NCBI GenBank assembly: GCA_028565635.1
Contig: JAOXYB010041472.1
Span: 1-12,953 of the forward strand
DNA length: 12,953 nt
DNA from: Phoronis ovalis
Lineage: Eukaryota; Phoronida; Phoronidae
Direction of reading: 5' to 3'
Made by a program: the position numbers and the translations under genes. How positions within the stretch are numbered: position 1 is the first letter of the stretch; each line of letters begins with the position of its first letter. A model generated the notes under the pieces. It did no database searches. It was given only the letters and a program-made list of their open reading frames with translations, and was not told the origin of the DNA. Below, piece by piece: positions 1 through 7,602 of the stretch.

Positions 1-374
1 ATGGCCGCCAGTCGGCCATGTTGGAAATAATCGGGGTCAAACTTATATCCTATGTCTACTTTGACCAGTATTTACCCTGTACCAAATTTAAAGCATTAGA
101 TGAAAAACTAGATACCAAATTTACTCAAATCGAAAAAGAAGTTAGCAAATTTTTTGTTTGCATTCTTTCAAATAGGCTAACAACTCTCTAGAATGTAATC
201 AGTACTAAATAGTCTTTGCATTTATACAGTTGATTGTTATGCTGGTTTTACATTTTGCTACCACAAGACAGTACCACCATCTTGTGTCTTTTGTGCAAAA
301 TGTTCTAATTAGGTGCAGTATTATCATTACACATTGCCATTGTTGACACATAAAAATATGGTACAAAATATTAA
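1..374. other. Left flank, no gene; short inverted repeats
   Basis: I see no convincing coding sequence here; the open frames are short and interrupted. Two small inverted repeats are visible: TGGCCG/CGGCCA at 2-18 with a 5-base loop, and GGTCAAA/TTTGACC at 35-66 with an 18-base loop. The stretch may include what is left of the 5' LTR of the retrotransposon whose gag begins at 408, but I could not match it to sequence downstream of the element's 3' end, so that remains inference. Confidence 0.4.
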
Positions 375-395
375 TCAGTGGTACATGAAGTAACG
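375..395 (+). other. Possible retrotransposon primer-binding-site/leader remnant
   Basis: The sequence just upstream of gag has CAGTGG followed by GTAAC with a few bases between, and the same arrangement recurs at 7999-8010, where it is preceded by TGG as expected for a site pairing with a tRNA 3' CCA end. The match is short and this copy is degraded. It is offered as the likely leader of the gypsy element, about 30 bp before the gag ATG at 408. Confidence 0.3.
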
Positions 396-407
396 GTGAT
401 ATAGACC

Positions 408-1315
408 ATGGATCCTGGACTGAGTGGGTCTGGATCTTTTTACACATCGGCCTTCAACCTGACCAGGGAACCACCTCGATCGGTTCATCGTTCATCCTGT
501 TACCCACATTGGTGTATGTGCACAGAGAAGAGGCAGGATCCTGAAAAGCAATGGGCAAGTACGCTCGGACAGATTTCAGCTCAAGACACAGTGCAGCCTG
601 GTGGAAATGTGGTGTCCAAGCCAAGAATGTGTCAAAATGCGTTCAGGTCTGAGAAGTCTGTGGTGAACTTACGAGAGTTTAATGGGAAAACAAACACTTG
701 GTGTGATTTCAAGGCATAAGGAGACAGTTGCAAGATTGAACTGTTGGAGTGTTGAAGAGAAGGGTGGATATCTGGCATTCACACTGACTAGTGCTACCCA
801 GGAAATATTTGGAGAAAATTGGACATATCGAGTTGGGAGCTTGATTAGAGAAGAGATTTGTGCAGCAGTCGTCAGAACTGCATCTGACATAATTCCGGGT
901 CTGTTTGAGAAAGAAAACAGAGGCCCTTCAGGAATTTGGACAGAGAGTCTGGTGGACAGCAGCCCTGGCATACCCTGGAATGCCTAGAAGTTCCCTAACA
1001 GTCACAGCTCCTGTGGCCACCGACCAAGAACCGCTTTCACAGTTGATGAAGATGGTGCAGTACCTTCAAAAGAGCCTGGATGAGACCAACCATAGTTTGG
1101 AGAGGCCACAAGAAGGCCGCACCCATCGACCACGCTCTTGTGATGTCTTCCAGTGTTTTAACTGTGGTGAGAACGGTCATTACGCAAGAAACTGCCCCAC
1201 TCGAAAGATTCGGAAAACGAGAATTGGCCAACTAAGGGACGTCAGTGGAGGTCGAAAGCAGACCCACGGCCTTCATGAGAAAGCAATTAGATCCCACAGA
1301 ACCACACAGGGATAG
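408..1315 (+). pseudogene. gag: Ty3/gypsy Gag remnant with CCHC zinc knuckle
   Basis: Gag is the structural protein that packages retrotransposon RNA. Coding runs through three plus-strand frames in turn: 408-719, about 682-987, and 905-1315. At least two frameshifts therefore break it, near 680-720 and near 905-985. The first segment ends in a motif like FNGKT..W.DFKA, typical of the start of the gypsy capsid region. The second continues with ETVARLNCW and a leucine/alanine-rich helix. The third contains EALQEFGQR and an ALAYPG motif, followed by a helical stretch and a single CCHC zinc knuckle (1154-1195). After the knuckle the sequence is basic and low-complexity. The ATG at 408 is a plausible original start because the preceding bases (GACCATGG) give a reasonable initiation context. 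No protease domain follows. Confidence 0.8.
1154..1195 (+). other. CCHC zinc knuckle coding segment of Gag
   Basis: The frame reads C-x2-C-x4-H-x4-C (CFNCGENGHYARNC), a complete retroviral-type zinc knuckle that binds RNA in the nucleocapsid part of Gag. All four metal ligands are intact although the rest of the gene is broken. Confidence 0.92.
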
Positions 1316-1475
1316 ACAGGGCACAGCCCGGAACCAAAGGCACAGGAATCCTGCTGGGAAGGATACAAAACATGCCCTGTCCCACAGGAGGTTACCCATG
1401 GAGCCAGGCCACCCCGCTGCAACCTGCGTGATGCCCCAAGAAAAGACATAGTCAAGGCTATCAAAGAAGAAGAGT
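1316..1475. other. Deleted gag-pol junction
   Basis: In an intact element roughly 1.2-1.5 kb of protease and reverse transcriptase core would lie between the Gag zinc knuckle and the RT thumb/connection region. Here only about 160 bp of low-complexity, basic-to-proline-rich coding-like sequence remains. No DSG/DTG protease motif and no YxDD polymerase motif can be found in any plus-strand frame. This is an internal deletion in this copy. Confidence 0.6.
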
Positions 1476-2020
1476 CCGGCTGCCTAAGAAGTGTTGTTTA
1501 TTGCAAACCAGCGTAAATACATACGGCATGTGATATCTGAGGAAGGCATAGCAACAGACCTGAGCAAGATAGAAATTGTACAGGAGTTACCAGCCCCCAA
1601 GACAGTCACAGAGGTGCGAATGATTTTACATCCATTGCTAAAAGCCCTTGCATCAACTTACGGAGAAAAACCGACACTTTGTGTGGAACGAAGACTGTGA
1701 GCAGGCCTTTCAGGAACTCAAAGAGTGCTTCACGACTGCACCTATACTGCGTATCCTTCCGTGAATGGTCAGTTCATTCTCGACACTTATGCCAGCAATC
1801 ATGGGAATGAAGCAGTATTGTCCCAGGTACAGGAGGGCGAGGAGAGGTGATAGCCTATGCCAGCAGATCATTGAACAAGTCATAACATAACTACTGTTTT
1901 ACTAAGAAGGAGCTTCTTGCTATAGTGTAATTTGTGAAACATTTCAGACAATACTTGTATGGGCGTCGAGCTCTTGTCCGGACAGATCATGGTTCCTTGA
2001 CATGATTGATAAATTAGAAA
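1476..2020 (+). pseudogene. pol: Reverse transcriptase C-terminus and RNase H remnant (gypsy pol)
   Basis: The first part (about 1476-1630) reads as the end of the RT domain: PKKC, then HVISEEGIATD and APKTVTEVR, the standard gypsy passage from RT palm to connection, split by a frameshift near 1510. From about 1640 the frame shifts again into a tether segment ending in [16 protein letters not shown]. RNase H follows (about 1760-2020) with the first acidic residue in LDTYAS and AVLSQ, the second in KKELLAIV, and the third in VRTDHGSL; all three core carboxylates can still be read. Several in-frame stops are present. RNase H homology fades after a WLxNFK-like motif at about 2005-2020, where the nested transposon begins. 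Confidence 0.85.
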
Positions 2021-2163
2021 AGCTTCAATAAATTATCACACAAAATCCTCAATCTCATGTAGCAATCTCTTGCAATTTTTGGAGCACAAAGACACAAATA
2101 GTCATAATCTCACTAAATCAAACCAAAATTTGAAAATTGAAATAGAAATAGCAAAACGTTTAG

Positions 2164-3008
2164 CATTCCAACAATCAAGTTGCATTAGAAAAAGAAAATG
2201 AAAAACTTGAATGTAAAATTTCTGAACTTGAATCACAAAATAAATATCTGAAAGATACTTTAAACCTAAAAGAATCTCAACTATTGAATACCCTTACAAT
2301 AACAAATAATATTTCATTCACAACCACACCTACATCATCCGCTGCCAAAAGTATTATCTATACCAAAGTTCCAACTGCAAACATAACTACTTCCTCGTCT
2401 TCACTTTCTCTTGGCTCTCAAACTTTGCGAAACATCTTAAAATATTAAAACAATTCATTTCCACAATTTCTGCAAAACAAATCCCACACAAGAGGACATT
2501 TCTAAAACAATAGCTCAATTTTCCAAAGACAATCCAGACATATTTTCCAAAGCATGCGAACTCTCTGATATTAAAACCTCTACAAAATTATCCCCCGGTG
2601 AAAGTTTAGATCTAAAGCTCCTCTTGAAATTGCCCATGTACAGATTTAGAGACCTCCGTTCTTTCTTAAACTTTCATAATCACAAAATTGTTCCATCTGA
2701 AAATGAATAAGAGAGACCATATGCTCAACCGACAAAATTCAGCAAAAATTGAAGTTTGCTTTTCAAAACTACTCAAATCTGCGAAATCCGATAATCCTAC
2801 AGACATAGCTTTTGTGAAGGTCACCGAACCAGAAATACATCTAACCAATAGCATTCAAAAATATTTCAAAACAACACAATAATGTACAAACAAATCAAAA
2901 TTTAGTAACGAAATCTGGGTAAAAGTGGGAGGGGATATATAAGGGGGAAATACAACTAAATTAGTTTACGAAATAGCAATGTTTTGGACGGGAGGACTAC
3001 AGAAATTT
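2164..3008 (+). pseudogene. Transposase N-terminal part, frameshifted
   Basis: Three consecutive segments in different frames read as one decayed protein. Segment 2164-2448 has a Glu/Lys-rich coiled coil (LEKENEKLECKISELESQ) followed by a Thr/Ser-rich linker. Segment 2441-2710 holds LSPGESLDLKLLLKLPMYRF and LRSFLNFH, resembling the small helical domain before the catalytic core in a family of metazoan transposase-like proteins I recall. Segment 2711-3008 ends with WVKVGGD (Asp codon 2934-2936), which I read as the first catalytic Asp of an RNase H fold, then GGNTTKL. A stop lies at 2880-2882 and another at 2940-2942. The TIR element at 3009 interrupts the core directly after this. The superfamily is unresolved, and the assignment rests on motif memory, not a search. 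Confidence 0.6.
3001..3008. repeat. Probable target-site duplication, left copy
   Basis: AGAAATTT directly abuts the CCCGGGGG terminus of the TIR element and nearly matches AGAAACTTT at 3417-3425 on the other side (one base of length difference). An 8-9 bp duplication fits superfamilies such as hAT, P, Merlin or Mutator, so it does not fix the class. Confidence 0.65.
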
Positions 3009-3416
3009 CCCGGGGGAGTACTCAAAGTATTTTTGGTGGGGGTGTGCAGCCCAGTTGAAAATTTTGGATTTGGATTGTATACTTCTTACTGTATTTTTTT
3101 GGATTGCTACAGTAAAGAAATTCAATAGTTTGGATTGCTACCCGCTGCTTACAGCAAATAATTTGGATTAATTTTAGGTTTGTATCCATAAAACAATTTT
3201 TGGAGTTTGGTTTGTATCAGTCAGTTTGCGTAAAAATGGATTGCTACTCAAGTATTTCAAAATTTTGAATTGCTACCCTTATATTTCACAAAATTTGGAT
3301 TGCTACCCTTCTATTTCAAAAAAATTTGGATTGGGTTGGCTACAAGCCGTAAAATTATTTTGGATTGGGTTCCGCGGCACATCCCGTATTCAAAAAACCT
3401 TGAGTACCCCCCCGGG
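3009..3416. mobile_element. Non-autonomous TIR element (MITE-like) with minisatellite core
   Basis: The 408-bp unit starts CCCGGGGGAGTACTCAA and ends with the complementary form (reverse complement CCCGGGGGGGTACTCAA). Similarity of the ends continues for about 40 bp, to GTGTGC at 3042-3047 and its complement GCAC at 3377-3380. It has no gene of its own. The interior is an array of about ten 30-bp units starting TTTGGATTGCTAC. It is flanked by a probable 8-9 bp duplication, and it splits the transposase core coding, so it arrived after the surrounding transposon. The GC-rich ends stand out in AT-rich DNA. Confidence 0.8.
3064..3375 (+). repeat. About 30-bp tandem repeat inside the TIR element
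   Basis: Roughly ten diverged units begin with TTTGGATTGCTAC or close variants (GGATTGTATAC, GGATTGCTACAG, GAATTGCTACCC, GGATTGGGTTGGCTAC), spaced about 28-36 bp apart and often ending TATTTCAAAA. Units near the right end (3240-3330) are most alike, while those between 3165 and 3235 are most diverged. Frame lengths in this region reflect the lack of stops in the repeat rather than a gene. Confidence 0.8.
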
Positions 3417-3425
3417 AGAAACTTT
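3417..3425. repeat. Probable target-site duplication, right copy
   Basis: AGAAACTTT follows the GGGCCC-like right terminus of the TIR element and pairs with AGAAATTT at 3001-3008. Transposase-like coding resumes immediately after it. Confidence 0.65.
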
Positions 3426-4010
3426 AGGCATGTTTGAAGCAGTAGATTCATTCGAAAAATTAAGAACTATATTTGGGTCACTTACAGAAAAATTGCTTGA
3501 TTGTAAACACATTTCAGTCGCTCTGAATGGCAAAATCAATGATTATCCAATTCAGTATTTTGTTTTGGAGATTACGATTTGTTATGCACTGTCCTTGGGC
3601 ACCAAGGTGCATCTTCCTCATTCCCATGCTTATGGTATTTATGTCCGCTAAAAGACCTTTTTCTGAAAAAGTATGAACCACATACACCCTTCATGTGGAC
3701 ACATTCTAATGAGTTAATTCCAAATCAACAATGTTCATATCTTAAGCGATCCACTGAATTGATTGAACCTGATTATGCAAACAATCTTTCTGAATCTCCT
3801 GAAAACCTCGGGGGAAAAATGGAAAAGTTCATAATAGTATTGTCAATAAAATGTTAATTAAACCTGCAGATATCAGTCAAATTGCACCTATGACTTTACA
3901 CATTCTTTAGGCCTTACACTAATTATATTTTAATATGTTATATATGAAGATTGCCGAAAGTTAGACAGAAATGTTTACTTTAAAGATATTTCTCATGAAA
4001 TATGCGATCT
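3426..4010 (+). pseudogene. Transposase core remnant, right of the TIR element
   Basis: Coding resumes with MFEAVDSFEKLRTIFG in one frame, runs to about 3566, then shifts by one base into a frame starting GDYDLL and continuing TVLGHQGASSSFPCLW (to 3857). The GD pair and the later SFPCLW.LC look like the second catalytic region and the Cys/Trp-containing core motif of the same transposase family. After the stop at 3855-3857 a further frame reads IKPADISQIAP and MTLHIL, then decays with stops near 3908 and 3922. At least three frameshifts or stops make this non-functional. Between 4011 and 4122 only AT-rich sequence with fragmentary similarity remains. Confidence 0.6.
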
Positions 4011-4122
4011 TTGGATGACACCACAGCTATCCATATACGATAGTCGATCACAACACACAAATCAAGGGAATTCAAAAGCAAATATCTGAAGTACGCAAAC
4101 TATATTAAAAGGTAATATATCA

Positions 4123-4902
4123 ATGACGAATTACAATCTCAAACTCCAAGAACTCAAACATTCTCTCAGTAGTGAACAGGTCCATTTAGATATAGCTGAA
4201 TCAGAACTGAAATCAACTTTTGATATTGTTAATTCACAAAAGGGTCCATTAATTTCTCAAATAGATTCAACATTACAGCTGCTTTCTATTGATCGCCAAG
4301 CATATCATTCTCACAGTTTCATCGGCAACCACTGCATTAAATTATTGGAGCATCATCAAACTATTTTCCTTGTCCTGATGAGTGAACATGAAGAATTGAA
4401 AAGAAAATACCTGTCTTTGTTTTCAAAATTTCATGAAATTTACAAACTTATGTCTCTTCCTAGGTTTTTGACAGATTCTGAGATAGATTCTCTCACTACT
4501 CTCTGTTATACCTTTAGCGCCTGGTTTCCCCTAAATTTTCCAACACAATGCCTCACTGTTAAGTTTCATGTTCTAGTTTTCCATGTACCACAACTTGCTA
4601 GGAGATGGAAAACTGTAGACATTTTCTCGAAGCAAAATGCAGAATCGATACATGCAATATGCAACAACTTACATCAAACATTTTCTTCAACTCGTGATCG
4701 TCAAAAACAGTTAAGTCTTGTATTTCAACACCATGATCTAATCACCACAGCTCCAGCAAGAAAAATTTCTAGAAAATGTTCTTGTGGCATGTACCTAAAA
4801 CAATCACAACAGGTTATTAGGGTCATGCAGCAAGGTCCGAATACCAACAGGTTACTACCAAACACAGCACGTAATGAAATGATGAAAACAAATAACAAAT
4901 AG
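4123..4902 (+). CDS. Transposase C-terminal part, intact 259-codon ORF
   Basis: This is the only long uninterrupted frame in the nested transposon. Residues 1-60 form an amphipathic/coiled-coil helix. Around residues 60-90 are HSFIGNHCIKLLEHH and a hydrophobic helix. Residues 145-185 read LTVKFHVLVFHVPQLARRW then SKQNAESIHAICNNL, which resembles the late catalytic block (TPKxHxL..H...SEQ..ESxH) of RNase H-fold transposases, with Glu in AESIHA the candidate third acidic residue. Residues 195-210 (SSTRDRQKQLSLVFQHH) continue that block, and near residue 228 is KCSCGMYL, a possible metal-binding Cys pair. The ATG at 4123 opens the frame, but it is probably internal to a longer ancestral protein whose upstream parts are broken. 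The protein may never be made. Superfamily assignment is uncertain. Confidence 0.6.
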   Translation: MTNYNLKLQELKHSLSSEQVHLDIAESELKSTFDIVNSQKGPLISQIDSTLQLLSIDRQAYHSHSFIGNHCIKLLEHHQTIFLVLMSEHEELKRKYLSLFSKFHEIYKLMSLPRFLTDSEIDSLTTLCYTFSAWFPLNFPTQCLTVKFHVLVFHVPQLARRWKTVDIFSKQNAESIHAICNNLHQTFSSTRDRQKQLSLVFQHHDLITTAPARKISRKCSCGMYLKQSQQVIRVMQQGPNTNRLLPNTARNEMMKTNNK

Positions 4903-5228
4903 TACTTATCTAGTACTATGTAGTAGGGTCATGCATATCCAGGAGTAAGTATATAGCTAGATCTCGTGAGCTGGATATAACAGTGCTATCTTTGACAGAA
5001 CCGTCAGACCCCATCATTTCTACCTTTAAATTTTAGACTTAGTTTTACGTGTAAAATTCTAAAGCAAAGCGAGCTACGGGATATATAATTGTACAAAATT
5101 ACTATGATGGCTTCAGTAGAACCTCTAGTTGTAAACTGTTTGAAGACTTGAAGACAAATACAATATAATTTTATTGTAACAAGCTATGAAATAATATAAT
5201 CAAGTTAAAATCGACATAATACTTACTA
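4903..5228. other. 3' non-coding end of the nested transposon
   Basis: This is AT-rich sequence without a supported gene. Just after the ORF there is a short local repeat, AGTACTTATCTAGTACTATG. I found no terminal inverted repeat matching the left border near 2021. Retrotransposon coding resumes near 5229. Confidence 0.45.
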
Positions 5229-5639
5229 CAAATCCCGGCTGCAAAATGATGGCCGACAACGTGGTTGACAGGAATAACTCTCCTATTAAGGAGATTCGCA
5301 AATTGGTGTGACTGTAGTGCTATCTACAGGTTCAATATAAGTTGAAACAGCTGTGCCTCAGATAGAGGCACAAATTTTGAATCTGCTGTGTTTACAGAGA
5401 TGTCCAGTTTGCTGGGTATAGATAAGACAAGAACGACTAGCCTTAGACCTCAGAGTGATGGATTCATCGAGGGGTTTAAGAAGATGCTGGAAAGCATGTT
5501 AGAGCTCACTATGGACCAGCAGGAATCAGAGGAGACGTGGGAAGATTGTGTATCCTTTGCCATGATGGCGTACAAAGATACTGTGCAAGAAAGTACTGGG
5601 GAGACATCAGCCATGTTGGTGTTTGGGAATTGGTCTTAA
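5229..5639 (+). pseudogene. pol: Gypsy integrase catalytic core remnant
   Basis: Integrase inserts retrotransposon cDNA into the genome. The segment starts with a degraded MADNVVDR-like helix (5250-5275), is broken between about 5290 and 5345, then runs open from 5346. It shows SDRGTNFES (second catalytic Asp, codon 5361-5363), GIDKTRTT, and PQSDGFIEGF carrying the catalytic Glu of the DDE triad, followed by ESTGETSAMLVFG, a gypsy integrase hallmark. The first catalytic Asp and the N-terminal HHCC zinc-binding domain are missing, lost with the nested insertion or its associated deletion. The frame ends at a stop at 5637-5639. Confidence 0.88.
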
Positions 5640-6176
5640 CGGCTGATCTACTTACCCCTCCAGCACCCGGTGCAAGAGAGATGCACAACTGATTACAACT
5701 GAGGATCAGCACGGCCCATGAGCATGCATGCAAGGACTGCTTTGAGACAGAGTGCGACATACCAGAAGAAGAATTATGACAAACACGCCACTGAGTCAGG
5801 TTTTCAGCCTGGTGAATTTGTGTGGGTGTCTAACAAGCAAGTCAAGGGGGGCAGGTGCCCGAAATTTTGTAGACCCTGGCAAGGCCCATTTATGGTGCTA
5901 CATCGAATAATTAAGTGACGTAACTTATCGAATTCAATGCACACCAAGAAGCAAGAAGATAGTACGTAATTCACATAGACTGCCTGAAAAGTTATTGGGG
6001 ATGGGAAGTAGAAGGCTGGATCAACACTCCGACCCCTCCAGTACGTCCACCACAGTTGACAGAACAAAGATTACCTGATGCGCCCAGAGCCACATGCAGT
6101 GACAGAGAATCAGAAGTTGGAACAAAGACGTTCCTCTCGGAATCGGCGTAGGCCACGTAGATTCAGGGATGATTAA
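5640..6176 (+). pseudogene. pol: Gypsy integrase C-terminal region and polyprotein tail
   Basis: After a frameshift near 5640, coding reads TADLLTPP, then RTALRQSATYQKKNYD and FQPGEFVWVSNKQ from 5718, then PKFCRPWQGPFMVL. This is the GPY/F-type module that follows the catalytic core in gypsy integrases. A further shift near 5918 leads to a degraded KIVxHxxRL segment (5955-5985). The polyprotein ends with the basic tail SSRNRRRPRRFRDD and a stop at 6174-6176. I see no chromodomain-like aromatic cage motif after it. At least three frameshifts or stops are present. Confidence 0.8.
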
Positions 6177-6479
6177 GAGACAGCTGGTGGGTGAGCACAT
6201 CAGAAGGATGTCGGGAGCAGTGGCTTTCCTGCCCAGCTCGGCGTACCGTTCAGAGCTGTTATTTTGGTATGAATGTACCATTGCAATGTTAGCTTTGCTA
6301 CAACTCTGTGTCTGAATCTGTGATTTCAGCAGTTGTTGTCATTATGGTTACGTCTCTTACTCAGAGAAGTTATCCATTGGTTGAGGAAAGCCCTCCTGAG
6401 CTATATCTACCTAAACTATTTTTCTTCAGTTTCAGGTTATTTAGCATTTATGCCTCGATCCGTATCTCGTTAATACAGT
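6177..6479. other. Possible 3' LTR of the gypsy element; no gene seen
   Basis: This stretch directly follows the polyprotein stop, where a polypurine tract and 3' LTR are expected. A weak purine-rich stretch (6176-6194, ending GGTGGGTGAG) precedes it, but no clean TG...CA boundaries or matching 5' LTR can be found, so the identification is by position only. A frame opens at 6308, but it has no recognisable domain. Confidence 0.35.
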
Positions 6480-6675
6480 CGTATGATATAGAAGAAAGAA
6501 TGATAAAGAATTTATCAGAAGAAATAAGAAGAATAGAAGAAAGAAGAATAGAAGGGTTCATAGAAGAATGTAGGAGAATACAGACAGAAAATTATAGAAG
6601 GGTAAAAGGTTGAAGAATATAGAAGGATACCGGAAGTAGTAGGAAGTACAAGGAAGAGACATAGAAGGGAGAGAT
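6480..6675 (+). repeat. Purine-rich imperfect repeat (AGAAGAATA-like)
   Basis: For about 195 bp the plus strand is strongly A/G-rich, built from diverged copies of ATAGAAGAA, AGAAGAATAG and related units. It makes a frame translate as Glu/Arg/Ile-rich sequence (6480-6613), which I regard as a by-product. It could be part of a retrotransposon LTR or a simple-sequence expansion; a polyadenylation-like AATAAAG follows near 6703. Confidence 0.6.
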
Positions 6676-6680
6676 CCCTT

Positions 6681-6911
6681 TACAAACTCAAACTGGAGTC
6701 AATAAAGAAAAAGGTCCTTTTATGGCCCCATCTTAATATTTTGCGGAGTACTAAAGAATGTTCCTTGTAGTAAGTGAAGAAACAGTACAGAGTCTGTGGA
6801 TATGGATGCTAAAATTAAGAGGTTGGAACCACAGACGCCCATATCAGAAAATTGTCATCACCTTTCCCTGGTAATTTTAAGATAGAATTCTAAGAAGCAT
6901 GGCGTGGCGTG
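6681..6911. other. Intergenic, no supported feature
   Basis: No coding frame, repeat or RNA gene stands out. A short frame near 6802 (starting MDAKIKRLEP) lies just before the zinc-finger remnant and might be its decayed upstream coding, but the link is not supported by a motif. Confidence 0.4.
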
Positions 6912-7241
6912 GACCCTACATTACAGCCTAAATATTTCTGCGATGTCACGTTGCATGCAGAATACTTGTCTGAAATACAGCAACTGAGGTCAAATGTGCA
7001 CAGTTACACTCGCACTAAACATGGAGCCATACAAGAAAGCTGATGAGGTTTTTTTTCCTGTGGTTGGTGTGGGAAGATGTTTAACGATGGAAAGCTTCGA
7101 GCTGTCCACGAAAGGGATGTTTGATGAGACAAATACCTCCACGCCTCTCAACGTCGGGAGTCCTATCATCTTCGTAGTCATAGTCACGGTGAAAAGAGGC
7201 CCCATCGTTGTGAATCTACGCCGGAGAGAATTAACCACTGT
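6912..7241 (+). pseudogene. C2H2 zinc-finger protein remnant
   Basis: A single frame (Asp codon at 6912) carries a decayed C2H2 zinc-finger array. First comes PKYFCDV (6927-6944) with later HSYTRTKHG, as in a finger followed by an HxxxH/linker. Next is SCGWCGKMF (7056-7082), a correct C-x2-C spacing with His at 7107 after twelve residues. Then SYHLRSHSHGEKRPHRC (7161-7211), which contains the H-x3-H pair and the H..GEKxxxxC inter-finger linker typical of these DNA-binding proteins. Tandem stops at 7047-7052 and 7119-7124, plus missing Cys/His ligands, show it is dead. It may come from a host transcription-factor gene or a transposon that carried fingers; the context of mobile elements does not settle this. 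Confidence 0.6.
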
Positions 7242-7310
7242 TGCTAGGAGAGTCGCTGTGGATACTAAGGGTAGCTGCAGTAAGGTCTGAGAGAAGCTGT
7301 AGTCTGTTTC

Positions 7311-7602
7311 CGTTACCAGCAATGTTCGAAAAAGTGGTTCCTGCTACCAGCAATGTCCAAAAAGTCAAGAAAAGTCCGATACTGGACGACATCATTGACC
7401 TTCGTGGTAGCAACAATGAAGACTTTCCAATATTGGACGAGATCCTGGACCAATCCATGGACCGGATATATTTGCGAGTGAATTGGAGGTGGTGCAAGCG
7501 GCCGACCACGTGAAAGAGCCTGCTGATGATGCCGTGTTACCTGGACAGCCCGCCATTGTGAATTCAGAACAAACACTCCACCCACCCTGTACGAAACATT
7601 GA
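7311..7602 (+). pseudogene. Acidic C-terminal tail, probably of the zinc-finger remnant
   Basis: A short direct duplication with the core TACCAGCAATGT (7313-7326 and 7344-7357) opens the segment. From 7373 the frame reads SPILDDIIDLRGSNNEDF then PILDEILDQSMD, two copies of an acidic PILDxIxD motif. After a one-base shift near 7455 it continues as GPDIFASELEVVQAADHV and ends at a TGA at 7600-7602. Acidic, low-complexity sequence like this is common in activation or linker regions downstream of zinc fingers, but linkage to the fingers is inferred from adjacency and orientation alone. Confidence 0.4.

Larger units (their letters stand above)
2021..5228 (+). mobile_element. DNA transposon inserted into the gypsy element
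   Basis: Between the RNase H remnant and the integrase remnant lies about 3.2 kb that is unrelated to the retrotransposon and encodes pieces of one transposase in the same orientation: a coiled-coil/Thr-Ser-rich N-terminal part, an RNase H-like core split by another insertion, and a C-terminal ORF. I could not identify terminal inverted repeats or a target-site duplication, so the borders are defined only by where retrotransposon homology stops and resumes. Because roughly 250 residues of retrotransposon coding are also missing at this point, either the insertion came with a deletion or the host copy was already deleted. Confidence 0.65.
375..6176 (+). mobile_element. Decayed Ty3/gypsy LTR retrotransposon, interrupted by a nested transposon
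   Basis: Gag, the end of reverse transcriptase, RNase H, integrase core and integrase C-terminal region occur in this order on the plus strand, the Ty3/gypsy order (RNase H before integrase). The outer edges are uncertain: a leader-like motif at 375-395 marks the left side, and the polyprotein stop at 6174-6176 is the last part I recognise. Protease, the RT active site, the end of RNase H, and the integrase zinc-binding domain with the first catalytic Asp are absent. The remaining segments are spread over all three frames with internal stops, so this copy cannot move on its own. A separate DNA transposon occupies about 2021-5228. The family looks like the chromovirus/Mag-type elements common in aquatic invertebrates, but I cannot assign the clade. 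Confidence 0.85.

Noticed and set aside
205-447. Minus-strand frame of 80 codons
   Set aside because: It overlaps the retrotransposon leader and gag start, lacks any domain and is AT-driven.
3064-3375. CRISPR-like array
   Set aside because: Units are contiguous, diverged and lack distinct spacers; the setting is eukaryotic and the array lies inside a TIR element.
3226-3425. Plus-strand frame starting inside the TIR element
   Set aside because: The first two thirds translate minisatellite units and the right TIR; only the part after 3426 has transposase similarity.
2021-5228. Polinton/Maverick or LINE origin of the nested element
   Set aside because: No polymerase, reverse transcriptase, or capsid motifs occur in it, and there is no poly(A) tail at its 3' border.
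5509-6281. Three minus-strand frames opposite the integrase
   Set aside because: They are antisense shadows of the integrase coding region with no motif.
6308-6613. Plus-strand frame with a basic/acidic helical end
   Set aside because: Its second half is a translated purine-rich repeat and the first half shows no motif.
6994-7290. 98-codon plus-strand frame, and opposite-strand frames over 6990-7652
   Set aside because: They overlap the zinc-finger remnant in other frames; the zinc-finger frame has real motif content despite its stops, while these have none.
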